In this document: piece after piece, positions 7,041 to 15,246 of the stretch
Position numbering within the stretch: position 1 is the first letter of the stretch
How the letters are laid out: the number at the start of each line of letters is the position of its first letter
Source of the DNA: Candidatus Schneewindia gallinarum
GTDB lineage: Bacteria > Bacillota > Clostridia > Oscillospirales > Ruminococcaceae
DNA length: 64,000 nucleotides
Reading direction: 5' to 3'
NCBI GenBank assembly: GCA_904420175.1
Contig: CAJFUF010000009.1
Location: 18,385 to 82,384 of the forward strand
Translations under genes and position numbers: made by a program
Notes under the pieces: generated by a model
The model's input: only the letters and a program-made list of their open reading frames with translations
What the model was told of the DNA's origin: nothing
Database searches by the model: none

Positions 7041-7985
7041 TTATACCTCCTTCTGCCGAAGCTCGTGAACGAGCGCTCCGGCTGTCAAAATCTGCCCCAG
7101 CGGGGCCATCCAGTGCTCCGGGGCACTGGGGTGGTGAAGCACCTGCGTGCCCATGGGGAAAATTTCTGCGGGCGCGTCGGTGCAGACAACCAGCGGCCGC
7201 TCCATCCGCCGCATGACGGTGACAGCCTCCACAATGCGGTTCATGCCGGGGTTCACGCCGGAGGCAAACAGCAGCACGGCCGTGTCGTGGTGCTTGCGCA
7301 GGAAGAAGTTGAGATGGCACCATTCCTCCGCATTTTCACAGTTGGAGAAGCGGTGGGTGGCGCTGATAAGCAGGCGGTTAAAAAATCCCGCAGTGCCAAG
7401 CTCGGGACCGAGACCTACTGTCTCAAAATCCCGCGCGCCGTCAAGCAGCTGCGCCGCCTGCACAAGCTGGGGCTGAATCGCCCCGCAGGAAAGGGCGGCG
7501 GCATCGGCGTAAGCGTCCATACACGCCCGGCAGGTGTCCACCGCGCTGCTTTCGGCGCCAAGGGCCGCCGCAGTGCGCAGGGCCAGCACAAGCAGGCCGT
7601 ATACGGCACTGAAATAATCCGGAAGCAGCTGCTCCTCCCGGATGGAGAGGGGCAGGTGGAAAAGGCGGACGTCCGACGGGACCGAAGGCATTTCTTGACC
7701 GGAGGGGCCGAGCACCAGCACAACCGTTTTCGAAGAAAGGCGGACGGTTCCGCAGCGGATTTCCTCCATGGTGCAGGCACTGGCTTTCAGGCCGCACAGG
7801 CTTTCAAAAGCGGGGCAGACAGAAAGGGCCGCATCGTGATACTGTCGGTTCCCTGCAAAGACCAGCCTGTCTGCGCCGGAAAAAAACGCGGCATCCGGAC
7901 CGGAAAGCTCCGGCCGAAGGCGGCAGTCCTGCAGCATTTGCCGGGCCGCACTGTGCGGCCGGGCGGACATGATGTGCGTTGACAT
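7041..7985 (-). CDS. SIS-domain-like protein 2
   Basis: A 314-residue protein weakly similar in layout to two SIS halves. The N-terminal half has LVFAGNRQYHDAALSV and VVLVLGPSGQEMPS; the C-terminal half has FETVGLGPELGTAGFFNRLLIS, AVLLFASGVNPGMNRIV and VVCTDAPAEIF. The classical GCGxS and SxSG phosphosugar loops are poorly conserved, so it may be a non-catalytic partner of the downstream SIS protein or bind a different ligand. The start ATG has AAGGAGTG upstream and lies 15 bases after the kinase stop. It is the middle gene of the kinase-SIS-SIS operon controlled from the 9.0 kb divergent promoter. Confidence 0.72.
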   Translation of the reverse strand: MSTHIMSARPHSAARQMLQDCRLRPELSGPDAAFFSGADRLVFAGNRQYHDAALSVCPAFESLCGLKASACTMEEIRCGTVRLSSKTVVLVLGPSGQEMPSVPSDVRLFHLPLSIREEQLLPDYFSAVYGLLVLALRTAAALGAESSAVDTCRACMDAYADAAALSCGAIQPQLVQAAQLLDGARDFETVGLGPELGTAGFFNRLLISATHRFSNCENAEEWCHLNFFLRKHHDTAVLLFASGVNPGMNRIVEAVTVMRRMERPLVVCTDAPAEIFPMGTQVLHHPSAPEHWMAPLGQILTAGALVHELRQKEV

Positions 7986-8000
7986 GGGTTGAACACTCCT

Positions 8001-8963
8001 TTACATGAGATGGTCCAGCTCCGCCCGCGGCGGAACGGACATGGGCTGCGTGTGGCTGATGGTGTGGGCGGCGCAGCGGTTTCCCCAGCGCACAGCGCGC
8101 TCGGCGCTTCCGCCGGCGCGCATGCAGGCGATAAACCCTGCGTTGAAGGAGTCGCCCGCCCCCACCTTGTGAAGCTGCTGCACCGGAAACAGCGGGAATT
8201 CCTGCACCGTGCCGTCCTGGATAAGCAAAACCGGATGCGCACCGTCCCGGGCAACCACAGCGGCGCCGCTTTCCTTTGCCAGCTGTACGGCGGCCTGCCG
8301 GATGGAAAAAACGCCGGTCATGGTGCCGAGTTCATCCGTACCCGAACCGAAGATGTAGTCGCTCATGGCGGCCACTTCGTAAAACAGTTCTTTTCGCCCC
8401 GGCGTAAAACCAAGGGACTCCGGACGGATGTTTAAATCGAAGGAGAGGACAGCCCCGTTCTGCTTGCAGCGCCGCAGGAAACGGATAAGCTCCTGTTCAT
8501 GCTCGCCCTCCCCCTTCAGGGCAAGGCCGCTGGTGTGGATCCAGCCGCAGCTTTCTGCGTCAAACCGGTCCGTCTCTCCGGCGGTGAAACAACCGTCACA
8601 GGCGCCGGCCGGCATCCAGGGGAACATAATCCGTTCCCCCTGTTCGTCAAGCACCACAATGACGATAAACGTGGCCCCTCCGCCCTGAAGGACCCTGCCG
8701 GTGCGCACCCCCTGGCCTTCCAGCTGTTTTAGCAGCGCCTCTCCATTCCCGTCCGAGCCGACCTTTCCCAAAAGCTCCGGCTGCTCGCCCAGCTTCGCCA
8801 GCGCAAGGCAGGTGTTGGTAACGCTGCCCCCTGGCTGGAAGTCAACATGGGGCGCCTGCGGCGAGCCGCCCGCCTCACACTGTCGGATGGCGGACAGCAT
8901 CTGGCCGTAGGGAACGACAAGGTCCCCGTTGATATCCCCAATACAAAGTAGGCTTTTTTTCAT
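8001..8963 (-). CDS. PfkB-family carbohydrate kinase
   Basis: A 320-residue ribokinase-fold kinase. It starts MKKSLLCIGDINGD and shows the family signature near the C-terminus (HKVGAGDSFNAGFIACM) with the catalytic Asp. The N-terminal PGGSVTNTCLALAKLG region is the substrate-binding signature. I chose ATG at 8963 because GGAGGT lies about seven bases upstream; the track start at 8984 precedes that site. It is the first gene of an operon with two SIS proteins and is transcribed from a promoter that faces the Crp/Fnr-type regulator. It likely phosphorylates a sugar derivative that the SIS proteins then process. The substrate is unknown. Confidence 0.87.
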   Translation of the reverse strand: MKKSLLCIGDINGDLVVPYGQMLSAIRQCEAGGSPQAPHVDFQPGGSVTNTCLALAKLGEQPELLGKVGSDGNGEALLKQLEGQGVRTGRVLQGGGATFIVIVVLDEQGERIMFPWMPAGACDGCFTAGETDRFDAESCGWIHTSGLALKGEGEHEQELIRFLRRCKQNGAVLSFDLNIRPESLGFTPGRKELFYEVAAMSDYIFGSGTDELGTMTGVFSIRQAAVQLAKESGAAVVARDGAHPVLLIQDGTVQEFPLFPVQQLHKVGAGDSFNAGFIACMRAGGSAERAVRWGNRCAAHTISHTQPMSVPPRAELDHLM

Positions 8964-8995
8964 TGTGCACCTCCAATCCTGCACGTGATAGAAAA

Positions 8996-9001
8996 AGTAT
9001 A
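8996..9001 (-). promoter_or_regulatory. -10 element of the kinase-SIS operon
   Basis: TATACT on the minus strand, with no recognisable -35. The predicted start near 8989 places the 9021-9042 palindrome at about -42, a class II activator position. Confidence 0.55.
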
Positions 9002-9012
9002 GCCGGTTTTTC

Positions 9013-9041
9013 TTGCGGAGTATTATGACTTATGTCATAAT
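9013..9041 (+). promoter_or_regulatory. Promoter of the Crp/Fnr-type regulator
   Basis: TTGCGG, 17 bases, CATAAT. The palindromic operator covers most of the spacer and the -10, so binding should repress the regulator's own transcription. Confidence 0.55.
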
Positions 9042-9042
9042 A
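9021..9042. promoter_or_regulatory. 22-bp palindromic operator, Crp/Fnr type
   Basis: TATTATGAC-TTAT-GTCATAATA is a perfect 9-bp inverted repeat with a 4-base spacer. It resembles Crp/Fnr-family sites (ATGAC-N4-GTCAT compared with FNR TTGAT-N4-ATCAA). It lies between the regulator gene and the kinase operon. Confidence 0.75.
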
Positions 9043-9062
9043 GAAAAGAAGGGGATGAGTGG

Positions 9063-9734
9063 ATGATATCGGTCACAAAGCCGGAGGAAATCCGGCGGGG
9101 GATTGAGGAACTGAACAGGGCGTGCCCTTTTGCGCCGGAGTTGGACGGCTACGCGCCGCGGCTCTGCCTGTTCGAGGCGGGGGAGACGGTGCTTTCCTTT
9201 GAAAGCCCGGTGCGTTATCTATATCTCGTCGTTACGGGCACCTTGTTTGCCGCCATCCCTAATGCAAACGGGGATTTGCTGCTGCACGTTTTCTGCGGTC
9301 CGGGCGACAGCCTGGGGGAGCTGGAACTGTTCCGGGGCTGCGGCAGCATCTCACAGGTAAAAAGCTACTCCCAGTCGCGGTGCCTGCAAATTGATATCGG
9401 GCGGTATCGCCGGAAAATGATGGAGGATCCCGCATTTCTTCTCTATCTTGCGGAAAACCTTGCCGTGAAGCTGGAGGGGACGGCGGTCAACAGCGCGCAG
9501 AACCTTCTGCTTCCGGTGGAAAGCAGGCTGGCGCGGCGGATTCTTCTGCAGGAGCATGGCGGCATTTACAGGGAGAACCTGAGTGTGATTACAAAGTTCC
9601 TCGGAACCAGCTATCGGCATCTTCAGCGCTGCCTGGAGGGTATGATAAACAAGGGCTGTCTTGTACGCAGCGCAAGGGGCGTCTACCGGATACAGGACCG
9701 TGCGGCGCTGGAACAGCTGGCAAAAAAGGACTGA
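9063..9734 (+). CDS. Crp/Fnr-family transcriptional regulator
   Basis: A 223-residue regulator. Residues ~25-130 form a cyclic-nucleotide-binding-like beta-roll (GETVLSFESPVRYLYLVVTGTLFA, FCGPGDSLGELELFRG). Residues ~160-220 form a winged helix-turn-helix (LSVITKFLGTSYRHLQRCLEGMINKGCL). No N-terminal cysteine cluster for an Fe-S centre is visible, so an FNR-like oxygen sensor is unlikely; the overall look is closer to YeiL-like proteins. The start has AGGGGATGAG upstream. It is divergent from the kinase-SIS operon and separated by one perfect palindrome placed to repress itself and activate its neighbour. The ligand is unknown; a sugar phosphate or nucleotide is plausible. Confidence 0.87.
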   Translation: MISVTKPEEIRRGIEELNRACPFAPELDGYAPRLCLFEAGETVLSFESPVRYLYLVVTGTLFAAIPNANGDLLLHVFCGPGDSLGELELFRGCGSISQVKSYSQSRCLQIDIGRYRRKMMEDPAFLLYLAENLAVKLEGTAVNSAQNLLLPVESRLARRILLQEHGGIYRENLSVITKFLGTSYRHLQRCLEGMINKGCLVRSARGVYRIQDRAALEQLAKKD

Positions 9735-9741
9735 AATTAAA

Positions 9742-9769
9742 AGGGGCCGCGGCGTTCGCCGCGGCCCCT
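9742..9769 (-). terminator. thrS terminator (shared with the regulator)
   Basis: AGGGGCCGCGG / CCGCGGCCCCT, loop CGTTCG. The minus-strand read continues TTTTAATTT, which fits termination of thrS; the regulator converges from the other side. Confidence 0.75.
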
Positions 9770-9779
9770 CCCGTCTTTG

Positions 9780-11717
9780 TCAGTTGATGGCTCTTGTCTC
9801 AATTTCCTCTTTAATCTTGGCAATGAAGTCCTGCGCGCTCATGCTGCCGAGGTCGCCGTCCTTTCTGCTTCTGACGGAAACCGTCCGGTTCTCCAGCTCC
9901 TTGTCGCCGAGAATAAGCATATAGGGCACCTTTTCCAGCTGCGCCTCGCGGATGCGGTAGCCGATCTTCTCGTTTCTCGCATCCACCTCTGCGCGGATTC
10001 CCGCCTTTTTCAGCACTGCGCACAGCTCGTACGCAGGGTCGGACAGCCGCTCGCTGATGGGCAGCACCGTAACCTGTGTGGGGGATAACCAGGTGGGCAG
10101 GGCGCCGGCATATTTCTCAAGCAGCATGGCCAGTGTGCGCTCGTAGCAGCCGACGGAGGTACGGTGGATGATGTAGGGATATTTTTTCTCCCCATCCGCA
10201 TCGGTGTAGGTCATGCCGAAACGCTCCGCCAGGAAGGGGTCGATCTGCACGGTGATCAGGGTGTCCTCCTTGCCGTGCACGTTTTTGGCCTGAATGTCCA
10301 GCTTCGGGCCGTAGAAGGCGGCCTCGCCCTTCTCCTCCGTGTAATCGATGTTCAGGTCGTCCAGAATCTTCCGCATGATGTCCTGCGTGCGCTCCCAAGT
10401 CTCCGGGTCATCGATGTATTTCGCCTTGTCATCCGGATCCCACTTGGAGAAGCGGTAGGTCAAATCCTCATCAAGGCCAAGGGTGCGCATGCAGTAGTGG
10501 ATGAGGTTGACAACACCGGCAAACTCCTCCTCCAGCTGGTCGGGCCGCAGGATTAAGTGGCCCTCGCTGATGGTGAACTGGCGCAGACGGATAAGCCCGT
10601 GCATCTCACCGCTGGCCTCATTACGGAACAGGGTGGACGTCTCGCCGTAGCGGATGGGCAGATCCCGGTAGGAGTGCATGTCGTTGAGGTAGATCATGTA
10701 CTGGAAGGGGCAGGTCATGGGCCGCAGGGCGTAGACCTCGTCGTCCTTCTCCTCGTCCCCGATGACAAACATGCCTTCCTTATAATGCTCCCAGTGGCCG
10801 GACAGCTTGTATAAATCGCTTTTTGCCATGAAGGGGGTCTTGGTCAGCACGTAGCCGCGCCGCTGCTCCTCATCCTCCACAAAGCGCTGCAGCAGCTGCA
10901 CCACCCGTGCGCCCTTGGGCATTAACAGCGCCAGGCCCTGACCGATGCAGTCCACGGTGGTGAAGTATTTTAACTGCCGGCCAATAATGTTGTGGTCGCG
11001 CTTCTTCATCTCCTCCTGCTGCTTCAGGTACTGCTCCATCTCGTCCGCCTTTGTAAAGGCCGTGCCGTATACCCGGCACAGCTGCTCGCGGTTCGCATCC
11101 CCGCGCCAGTAGGCGCCGGTGCACTGGGTCAGCTTGAAGGCCTTGACCTGGGAGGCGTTCATCAGATGGGGGCCGCGGCACAGGTCGGTGAAGCCCGCCA
11201 GCCGGTAGAAGGACAGGGGCTGTCCGTCGTCATTTAGCTCCTCAATCAGCTCCAGCTTGAAGGGTTCGTCCTTCATCAGCTCCTTTGCTTCCTCCACGGA
11301 CAGCTCAAACCGCTCGACGGGGGCGCCCGCCTTGACAATGCGCTTCATCTCATTTTCAATTTTTGTTAAATCCTCCATGGTAAAGGGCTTCTCCACCTGG
11401 AAGTCGTAGTAGAAGCCGGTTGCCGTGGCCGGGCCGATGGCAATTTTCGCCTCCGGGTACAGCTTTTTAACGGCTGCGGCCATCAGGTGGGAGGCGGTGT
11501 GACGGAACGCCCGCTTGCCCTCCTCATTTTCAAAGGTGAGAATCTGCAGATGGCAGTCGTGGTCGATAACCGTGCGCAGATCCACGACCTGGCCGTCCAC
11601 CACGGCGGCCACGGCGGCCTTTTTCAGCCCCTGGGACAGCCCCCCGGCGATGTCGATAATGCTTTTTGGCGCGTCCAGTGACAGGACGCTGCCGTCTTTC
11701 AGTGTGACTTGAATCAT
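9780..11717 (-). CDS. thrS: Threonyl-tRNA synthetase
   Basis: A 645-residue class II synthetase that charges tRNA-Thr, full length for the bacterial enzyme. The N-terminal TGS domain (about 1-60) is followed by the editing domain with the zinc-binding-like HTASHLMAAAVKKLYP motif. The catalytic core has motif 2 (FRNEASGEMHGLIRLRQF) and motif 3 (GCYERTLAMLLEKYAG), and the C-terminal anticodon-binding domain is last. The start has AAAGGAGG eight bases upstream. The gene is preceded by a T-box leader with its own promoter, so expression should rise when uncharged tRNA-Thr accumulates. Transcription is divergent from rny. Confidence 0.98.
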   Translation of the reverse strand: MIQVTLKDGSVLSLDAPKSIIDIAGGLSQGLKKAAVAAVVDGQVVDLRTVIDHDCHLQILTFENEEGKRAFRHTASHLMAAAVKKLYPEAKIAIGPATATGFYYDFQVEKPFTMEDLTKIENEMKRIVKAGAPVERFELSVEEAKELMKDEPFKLELIEELNDDGQPLSFYRLAGFTDLCRGPHLMNASQVKAFKLTQCTGAYWRGDANREQLCRVYGTAFTKADEMEQYLKQQEEMKKRDHNIIGRQLKYFTTVDCIGQGLALLMPKGARVVQLLQRFVEDEEQRRGYVLTKTPFMAKSDLYKLSGHWEHYKEGMFVIGDEEKDDEVYALRPMTCPFQYMIYLNDMHSYRDLPIRYGETSTLFRNEASGEMHGLIRLRQFTISEGHLILRPDQLEEEFAGVVNLIHYCMRTLGLDEDLTYRFSKWDPDDKAKYIDDPETWERTQDIMRKILDDLNIDYTEEKGEAAFYGPKLDIQAKNVHGKEDTLITVQIDPFLAERFGMTYTDADGEKKYPYIIHRTSVGCYERTLAMLLEKYAGALPTWLSPTQVTVLPISERLSDPAYELCAVLKKAGIRAEVDARNEKIGYRIREAQLEKVPYMLILGDKELENRTVSVRSRKDGDLGSMSAQDFIAKIKEEIETRAIN

Positions 11718-11996
11718 TGTGTGGTTCCTCCTTTAAACTCTGCGGGAGAAGAATAAAAAAGCCGCTTCACCCCGCTGTGCTTACGGGGTGAAGCGGCTGC
11801 TCCACGGTTCCACCCGAATTGCCGGTAAAAAACCGGCCACTCAAGAAACGGGGATAACGGCCCGACGCCGGCGCAGTTCTCTGCGCGCTCCAAGGTGGTA
11901 TCCGGCCTCCGCCGCGCAGGGCCGGTCCCAGCCTGATTGCCGTCCCCTCTCTGTGCGCGGTGATGGATGCGGACATGTCCTTTTCATCACTTTATC
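11718..11996 (-). promoter_or_regulatory. T-box riboswitch leader of thrS
   Basis: The leader RNA holds the conserved T-box sequence CGGGTGGAACCGTG (11803-11816) followed by a strong hairpin terminator. Upstream is a structured stem I region in which ACC triplets (threonine codon; 11894-11899) stand directly before TTGGAG, the expected specifier context. Known T-boxes pair the specifier with the tRNA anticodon and the T-box with the uncharged CCA end, which melts the terminator. Which ACC triplet is the specifier is not resolved. Confidence 0.93.
11755..11797 (-). terminator. T-box regulatory terminator
   Basis: GCCGCTTCACCCCG / CGGGGTGAAGCGGC forms a 14-bp stem followed by TTTTTTATTC on the minus strand. 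It is mutually exclusive with the antiterminator formed by the T-box sequence. Confidence 0.93.
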
Positions 11997-12002
11997 GTGC
12001 TT

Positions 12003-12031
12003 AGTGTACACCGGAAGGCCGCATCTGTCAA
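12003..12031 (-). promoter_or_regulatory. thrS promoter
   Basis: TTGACA, 17 bases, TACACT on the minus strand, with a predicted start near 11996 at the 5' end of the T-box leader. Confidence 0.85.
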
Positions 12032-12115
12032 GTATCTCCCCATGATTATGGTGTGAAGAAAAAGCGTCTGCGCCCGCATTTTTATGCAAAAGGTAGAAAG
12101 AGACTTGGAAAAATC

Positions 12116-12144
12116 TTGACAGTGTGGTGAAAATCCTATAAAAT
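12116..12144 (+). promoter_or_regulatory. rny promoter
   Basis: TTGACA, 17 bases, TAAAAT (an overlapping TATAAA is also possible), about 95 bases before the rny start. Confidence 0.75.
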
Positions 12145-12239
12145 GAGATTGATTGTTTAATGTATATCCGGAGAAGATCTTTCCGGCCGATATATTTGAC
12201 AAACACCCATTTCAAACCCCAGAAGGAGGTTTCATATAC

Positions 12240-13799
12240 ATGCCGTTTGGTCCAATTATAACACCCATTGTCTTCGGTGTGGGGGCAGTGGTTCTTGCCG
12301 TTGTGGCTTTTTTCCTTGGCGGCATCTACAGAAAGAAAGTGGCGGAAGCCGAACTTGGCAGTGCGGAGCAGGAGGCCCGCAGAATTGTTTCCGAGGCGAT
12401 TAAAACCGCGGAGGTGAAAAAGAAGGAGTCCATGGTGGAGGCGAAGGAGGAAATCTACCGCCTTCGCAATGAATTTGAAAAGGACTCCAAGGAGCGGCGC
12501 AACGAGATCCAGCGCCAGGAAAAGCGGATTCAGCAGAAGGAGGAGTCCATCGACCGCAAAAACGAGAACCTCGAAAAAAAGGAAGAAGCGCTCTCGGGAA
12601 AGCTGCGTGAGGCGGACAGGAAGCTGGACGAGATCGAGTCCCTGAAAAAAGGGCAGATGGAAATGCTGGAGCGGATTTCCGGCTTCTCTATCGAGCAGGC
12701 GAAGGAACACCTTCTCGGCATGCTGGACAGCGAGCTTGTCCATGAAAAGGCGGTAAAAATCGCCAGCTTTGAAGATCAGCTTAAGGAGGAGGCGGAGGAG
12801 AGGGCCCGGAACATCATTTCCCTCGCCATTACGCGCTGTGCGGCGGATCACGTCAGTGAGGCCACCGTGTCTGTCGTCCAGCTCCCCTCTGATGAGATGA
12901 AGGGCCGCATCATCGGCCGCGAGGGACGCAACATCCGCGCGATTGAGACGCTGACGGGTGTGGACCTTATTATTGACGACACGCCGGAGGCCATTACGCT
13001 GTCCTCCTTCGATCCGGTCCGCCGTGAGGTGGCCCGGGTGGCGCTGGAGAAGCTGATTGTGGACGGACGGATCCATCCCGCCCGCATTGAGGAGACGGTG
13101 GAGAAGGCCCGCCGCGAGGTGGATGCCGTCATTAAAAAAGAGGGCGAGCGTGCTGTCATGTCCACCGGGCTGCGGGGCATCCATCCGGAACTGAGCAAGA
13201 TTCTCGGCCGGCTGCGCTTCCGCACCAGCTACGGGCAGAACGTGCTGGATCACTCGCTGGAGGTCTCCAACCTGGCGGGTATCATGGCAAGCGAACTGGG
13301 CCTCAACCCCACGCTGGCCAAGCGCGCGGGCCTGCTGCATGATTTGGGCAAGGCGCTGGATCATGAAATTGAGGGCTCCCACGTGGATATCGGTGTGGAG
13401 TACGCAAAGAAATATAAGGAAAGCGAAGAGGTGCTGCACGCCATCAAGGCGCATCACGGCGACGTGGAGCCGCAGACGGTGGAGGCGTGCCTTGTTATGG
13501 CCGCCGACGCCATTTCCGCCGCACGCCCCGGTGCACGGCGCGAAAACCTGGAAAACTACATCAAGCGCCTGCAAAAGCTGGAGGAGATTGCCGACAGCTT
13601 CCCCGGCGTGGAAAGCTGTTACGCCATTCAGGCGGGCCGCGAAATCCGCGTCATGGTCAAGCCCGAGGTGCTGGGCGACGATCAGATGGTGCTGACGGCA
13701 AGGGAGATTGCCAAGCGCATCGAGGAGGAGATGGACTACCCCGGACAAATCAAGGTCAATCTCGTCCGCGAAAGCAGGGCAGTGGACTACGCAAAATAA
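12240..13799 (+). CDS. rny: Ribonuclease Y
   Basis: A 519-residue membrane-anchored endoribonuclease that starts bulk mRNA decay in Firmicutes. One N-terminal membrane helix (about 8-28), a long charged coiled coil (about 30-200), a KH RNA-binding domain with [15 protein letters not shown] (about 215-270), and an HD phosphohydrolase domain with [17 protein letters not shown] (about 355-450). Length is normal. I chose the ATG at 12240 because AGGAGG lies about nine bases upstream; the track start at 12153 is within the leader. It is divergent from thrS and followed by an intrinsic terminator. Confidence 0.97.
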   Translation: MPFGPIITPIVFGVGAVVLAVVAFFLGGIYRKKVAEAELGSAEQEARRIVSEAIKTAEVKKKESMVEAKEEIYRLRNEFEKDSKERRNEIQRQEKRIQQKEESIDRKNENLEKKEEALSGKLREADRKLDEIESLKKGQMEMLERISGFSIEQAKEHLLGMLDSELVHEKAVKIASFEDQLKEEAEERARNIISLAITRCAADHVSEATVSVVQLPSDEMKGRIIGREGRNIRAIETLTGVDLIIDDTPEAITLSSFDPVRREVARVALEKLIVDGRIHPARIEETVEKARREVDAVIKKEGERAVMSTGLRGIHPELSKILGRLRFRTSYGQNVLDHSLEVSNLAGIMASELGLNPTLAKRAGLLHDLGKALDHEIEGSHVDIGVEYAKKYKESEEVLHAIKAHHGDVEPQTVEACLVMAADAISAARPGARRENLENYIKRLQKLEEIADSFPGVESCYAIQAGREIRVMVKPEVLGDDQMVLTAREIAKRIEEEMDYPGQIKVNLVRESRAVDYAK

Positions 13800-13813
13800 A
13801 GCAGGAAATGCAC

Positions 13814-13850
13814 AGCCGGGACGGTATGAAACATGCCGCCCCGGCTTTTT
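13814..13850 (+). terminator. rny terminator
   Basis: AGCCGGGaCGG / CCGcCCCGGCT hairpin with one mismatch, followed by TTTTTGTTTT. Confidence 0.8.
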
Positions 13851-13873
13851 GTTTTGAAAGGAGGGGGACGGCG

Positions 13874-14125
13874 TTGGAACGCCTGACCAGAAAGACACAG
13901 CAGGGGTATGAGGTGCAGGACACGGCAGCCGCAGTCCTGCGCCTGGCGCAGTTTGAGAATTTTTATGACGGCCTGACGGACGAGCAGCGCACGCTGGCGG
14001 AAAAGCTTGCGGCACTGAAAGCGCAGGGGAAAAAGAACTCTGTGCAGTTCCGCCAGCTACTGAGCCGGAAGATGGAACTGAGCAGCATGTTGATACTGTT
14101 AAAAACGTATGGTATTGGGGAGTAA
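13874..14125 (+). CDS. Small phage-type hypothetical protein
   Basis: An 83-residue protein beginning at TTG with GGAGGGGG about seven bases upstream. The N-terminal LERLTRKTQQGY and the central LAQFENFYDGLTDEQ resemble a short domain seen in many clostridial phage and mobile-element proteins (MERLT ... LAxYEDTGLTPEE). No catalytic motif is apparent; predicted to be mostly helical and soluble. It starts just after the rny terminator, so it may depend on readthrough or an unseen promoter. Function unknown. It joins the holin, the small TM protein and TnpV as scattered phage- or element-type single genes in this window. Confidence 0.6.
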   Translation: MERLTRKTQQGYEVQDTAAAVLRLAQFENFYDGLTDEQRTLAEKLAALKAQGKKNSVQFRQLLSRKMELSSMLILLKTYGIGE

Positions 14126-14165
14126 GGGGCAAAGAAATTTTCTGATGCGGAGTATTGGAATACCG

Positions 14166-14194
14166 TTGTAATTTAGGGGAAAGTAGGCTACAAT
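14166..14194 (+). promoter_or_regulatory. Promoter of the SGNH esterase gene
   Basis: TTGTAA, 17 bases, TACAAT, with a predicted start near 14201. Confidence 0.65.
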
Positions 14195-14259
14195 AAAGAA
14201 CAGTCACGCCCTGCACGGCGCGGCAGAAAAGCAAGCACCAGGAAAAGAGGAAATCGGTC

Positions 14260-15153
14260 ATGGCAAACAGCAGCAAAAACATGAAAATCATCAGGGACAG
14301 CCGCAGAAAAAAGCAGCAGCTTTACCGGCGCAGGAAAATCGTCGCAGGCGTGCTGGTGGCCTGCCTGTTTGTGGTTATTTGCCTGCTTGTATACAGCCTG
14401 TTCTTTAAGGATAAGGGACGGCCGCAAAGCAGCAGTTCCTCCAGTTCTTCCAGCAGCTCCAGCTCCTCCGAGAGTAGCTCCTCCAGCTCTTCCAGCAGCT
14501 CGTCCTTGTCGTCCTCGTCGTCCTCCAGCTCCTCTCAGACCAGCTCCTCCAGTTCCAGCACGGTTACCACAGGGGTCAATACGGAGTTTTTCGATAACAC
14601 CGCTTTTATCGGTGATTCCCGGGTAGAGGGCCTGTCCTATTACTGCGGCTCCGACATCCCGGGCGCCAGCTTCTTCACCTCCCGGGGTATCATGCTGGAT
14701 GGCGTAACCAGCAAAAAGGTCATTACCACCACCGGTGGCCAGCAGCTGACCATGATTGAGGCGCTGCAGCAGAAGCAGTACAGAAAGGTGTACATGATGT
14801 TCGGCGTCAACGAGCTGGGCTGGCCGTATGAGAATGTGTTCCAGCAGCACTATGAGACGGTGATAAACGCGGTGAAGCAGGCCCAGCCGAACGCGGAAAT
14901 TTATGTGATGGGGATTTTCCCGGTCACGGCGGCAAAGTCGGCCTCCGGCAGTATATACACCAATGAAAAAATCGACCGCTTCGATGCGCGGGTCAAGGCG
15001 GCAGCCTCCGCCTGCGGTGTGAACTATATCAGCGTGCGCCCCGCACTGGTGGATGCCTCCGGCGTGCTTCCGGCGGCGGCCAGCAGCGACGGCGTGCATT
15101 TGAATGCACAGTACTGCTACAAGTGGTTAAATTACCTCAGTAATCATTCGTAA
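14260..15153 (+). CDS. Membrane-anchored SGNH/GDSL esterase-like protein with poly-Ser linker
   Basis: A 297-residue protein. After a basic N-terminus comes one membrane helix (about 27-48), so the rest is extracellular. Residues ~57-100 are a nearly pure serine linker, which probably spans the cell wall. The C-terminal domain shows SGNH-hydrolase blocks: AFIGDSRVEG (nucleophile Ser), MFGVNELG (Asn), and SSDGVHLN (Asp and His). Such enzymes remove acyl groups from polysaccharides, peptidoglycan or lipids; relatives in clostridia are often annotated as GDSL-like lipases. The Ser codons mix AGC, TCC and AGT, so the tract is not a simple trinucleotide repeat, but it could still vary in length. 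It is a single gene with its own promoter and terminator. Confidence 0.85.
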   Translation: MANSSKNMKIIRDSRRKKQQLYRRRKIVAGVLVACLFVVICLLVYSLFFKDKGRPQSSSSSSSSSSSSSSESSSSSSSSSSSLSSSSSSSSSQTSSSSSSTVTTGVNTEFFDNTAFIGDSRVEGLSYYCGSDIPGASFFTSRGIMLDGVTSKKVITTTGGQQLTMIEALQQKQYRKVYMMFGVNELGWPYENVFQQHYETVINAVKQAQPNAEIYVMGIFPVTAAKSASGSIYTNEKIDRFDARVKAAASACGVNYISVRPALVDASGVLPAAASSDGVHLNAQYCYKWLNYLSNHS

Positions 15154-15155
15154 AG

Positions 15156-15193
15156 AAAAACCTGCGGCGGAGGGGCCTCTGCCGCAGGTTTTT
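15156..15193 (+). terminator. Terminator of the SGNH esterase gene
   Basis: AAAAACCTGCGGC / GCCGCAGGTTTTT with an internal GAGG/CCTC stem. The T-run overlaps the start of the metN promoter region. Confidence 0.9.
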
Positions 15194-15194
15194 G

Positions 15195-15223
15195 TTGAAA
15201 ATGGACGGACGCTCTAGTATAAT
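15195..15223 (+). promoter_or_regulatory. metNIQ promoter
   Basis: TTGAAA, 17 bases, TATAAT. The start near 15230 leaves fewer than 30 leader bases, too few for a SAM riboswitch. Confidence 0.8.
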
Positions 15224-15246
15224 AAAAAGATGGAATAACAAGCCGG

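Noticed and set aside
5724-7982. 752-residue plus-strand ORF over the SIS genes
   Set aside because: Shadow frame opposite two well-supported SIS genes; His/Gly/Arg-rich composition without homology or ribosome site.
11841-14291. 816-residue minus-strand ORF across the T-box leader and rny
   Set aside because: Covers rny in antisense and a non-coding leader; composition typical of an antisense shadow.
14430-14560. CRISPR or tandem-repeat array at the Ser-rich tract
   Set aside because: No spacer-repeat periodicity; it is a coding serine linker with mixed codons in frame with an SGNH domain.
15224-15246. S-box (SAM) riboswitch before metN
   Set aside because: The interval after the promoter is far too short and no conserved S-box segments are visible upstream.
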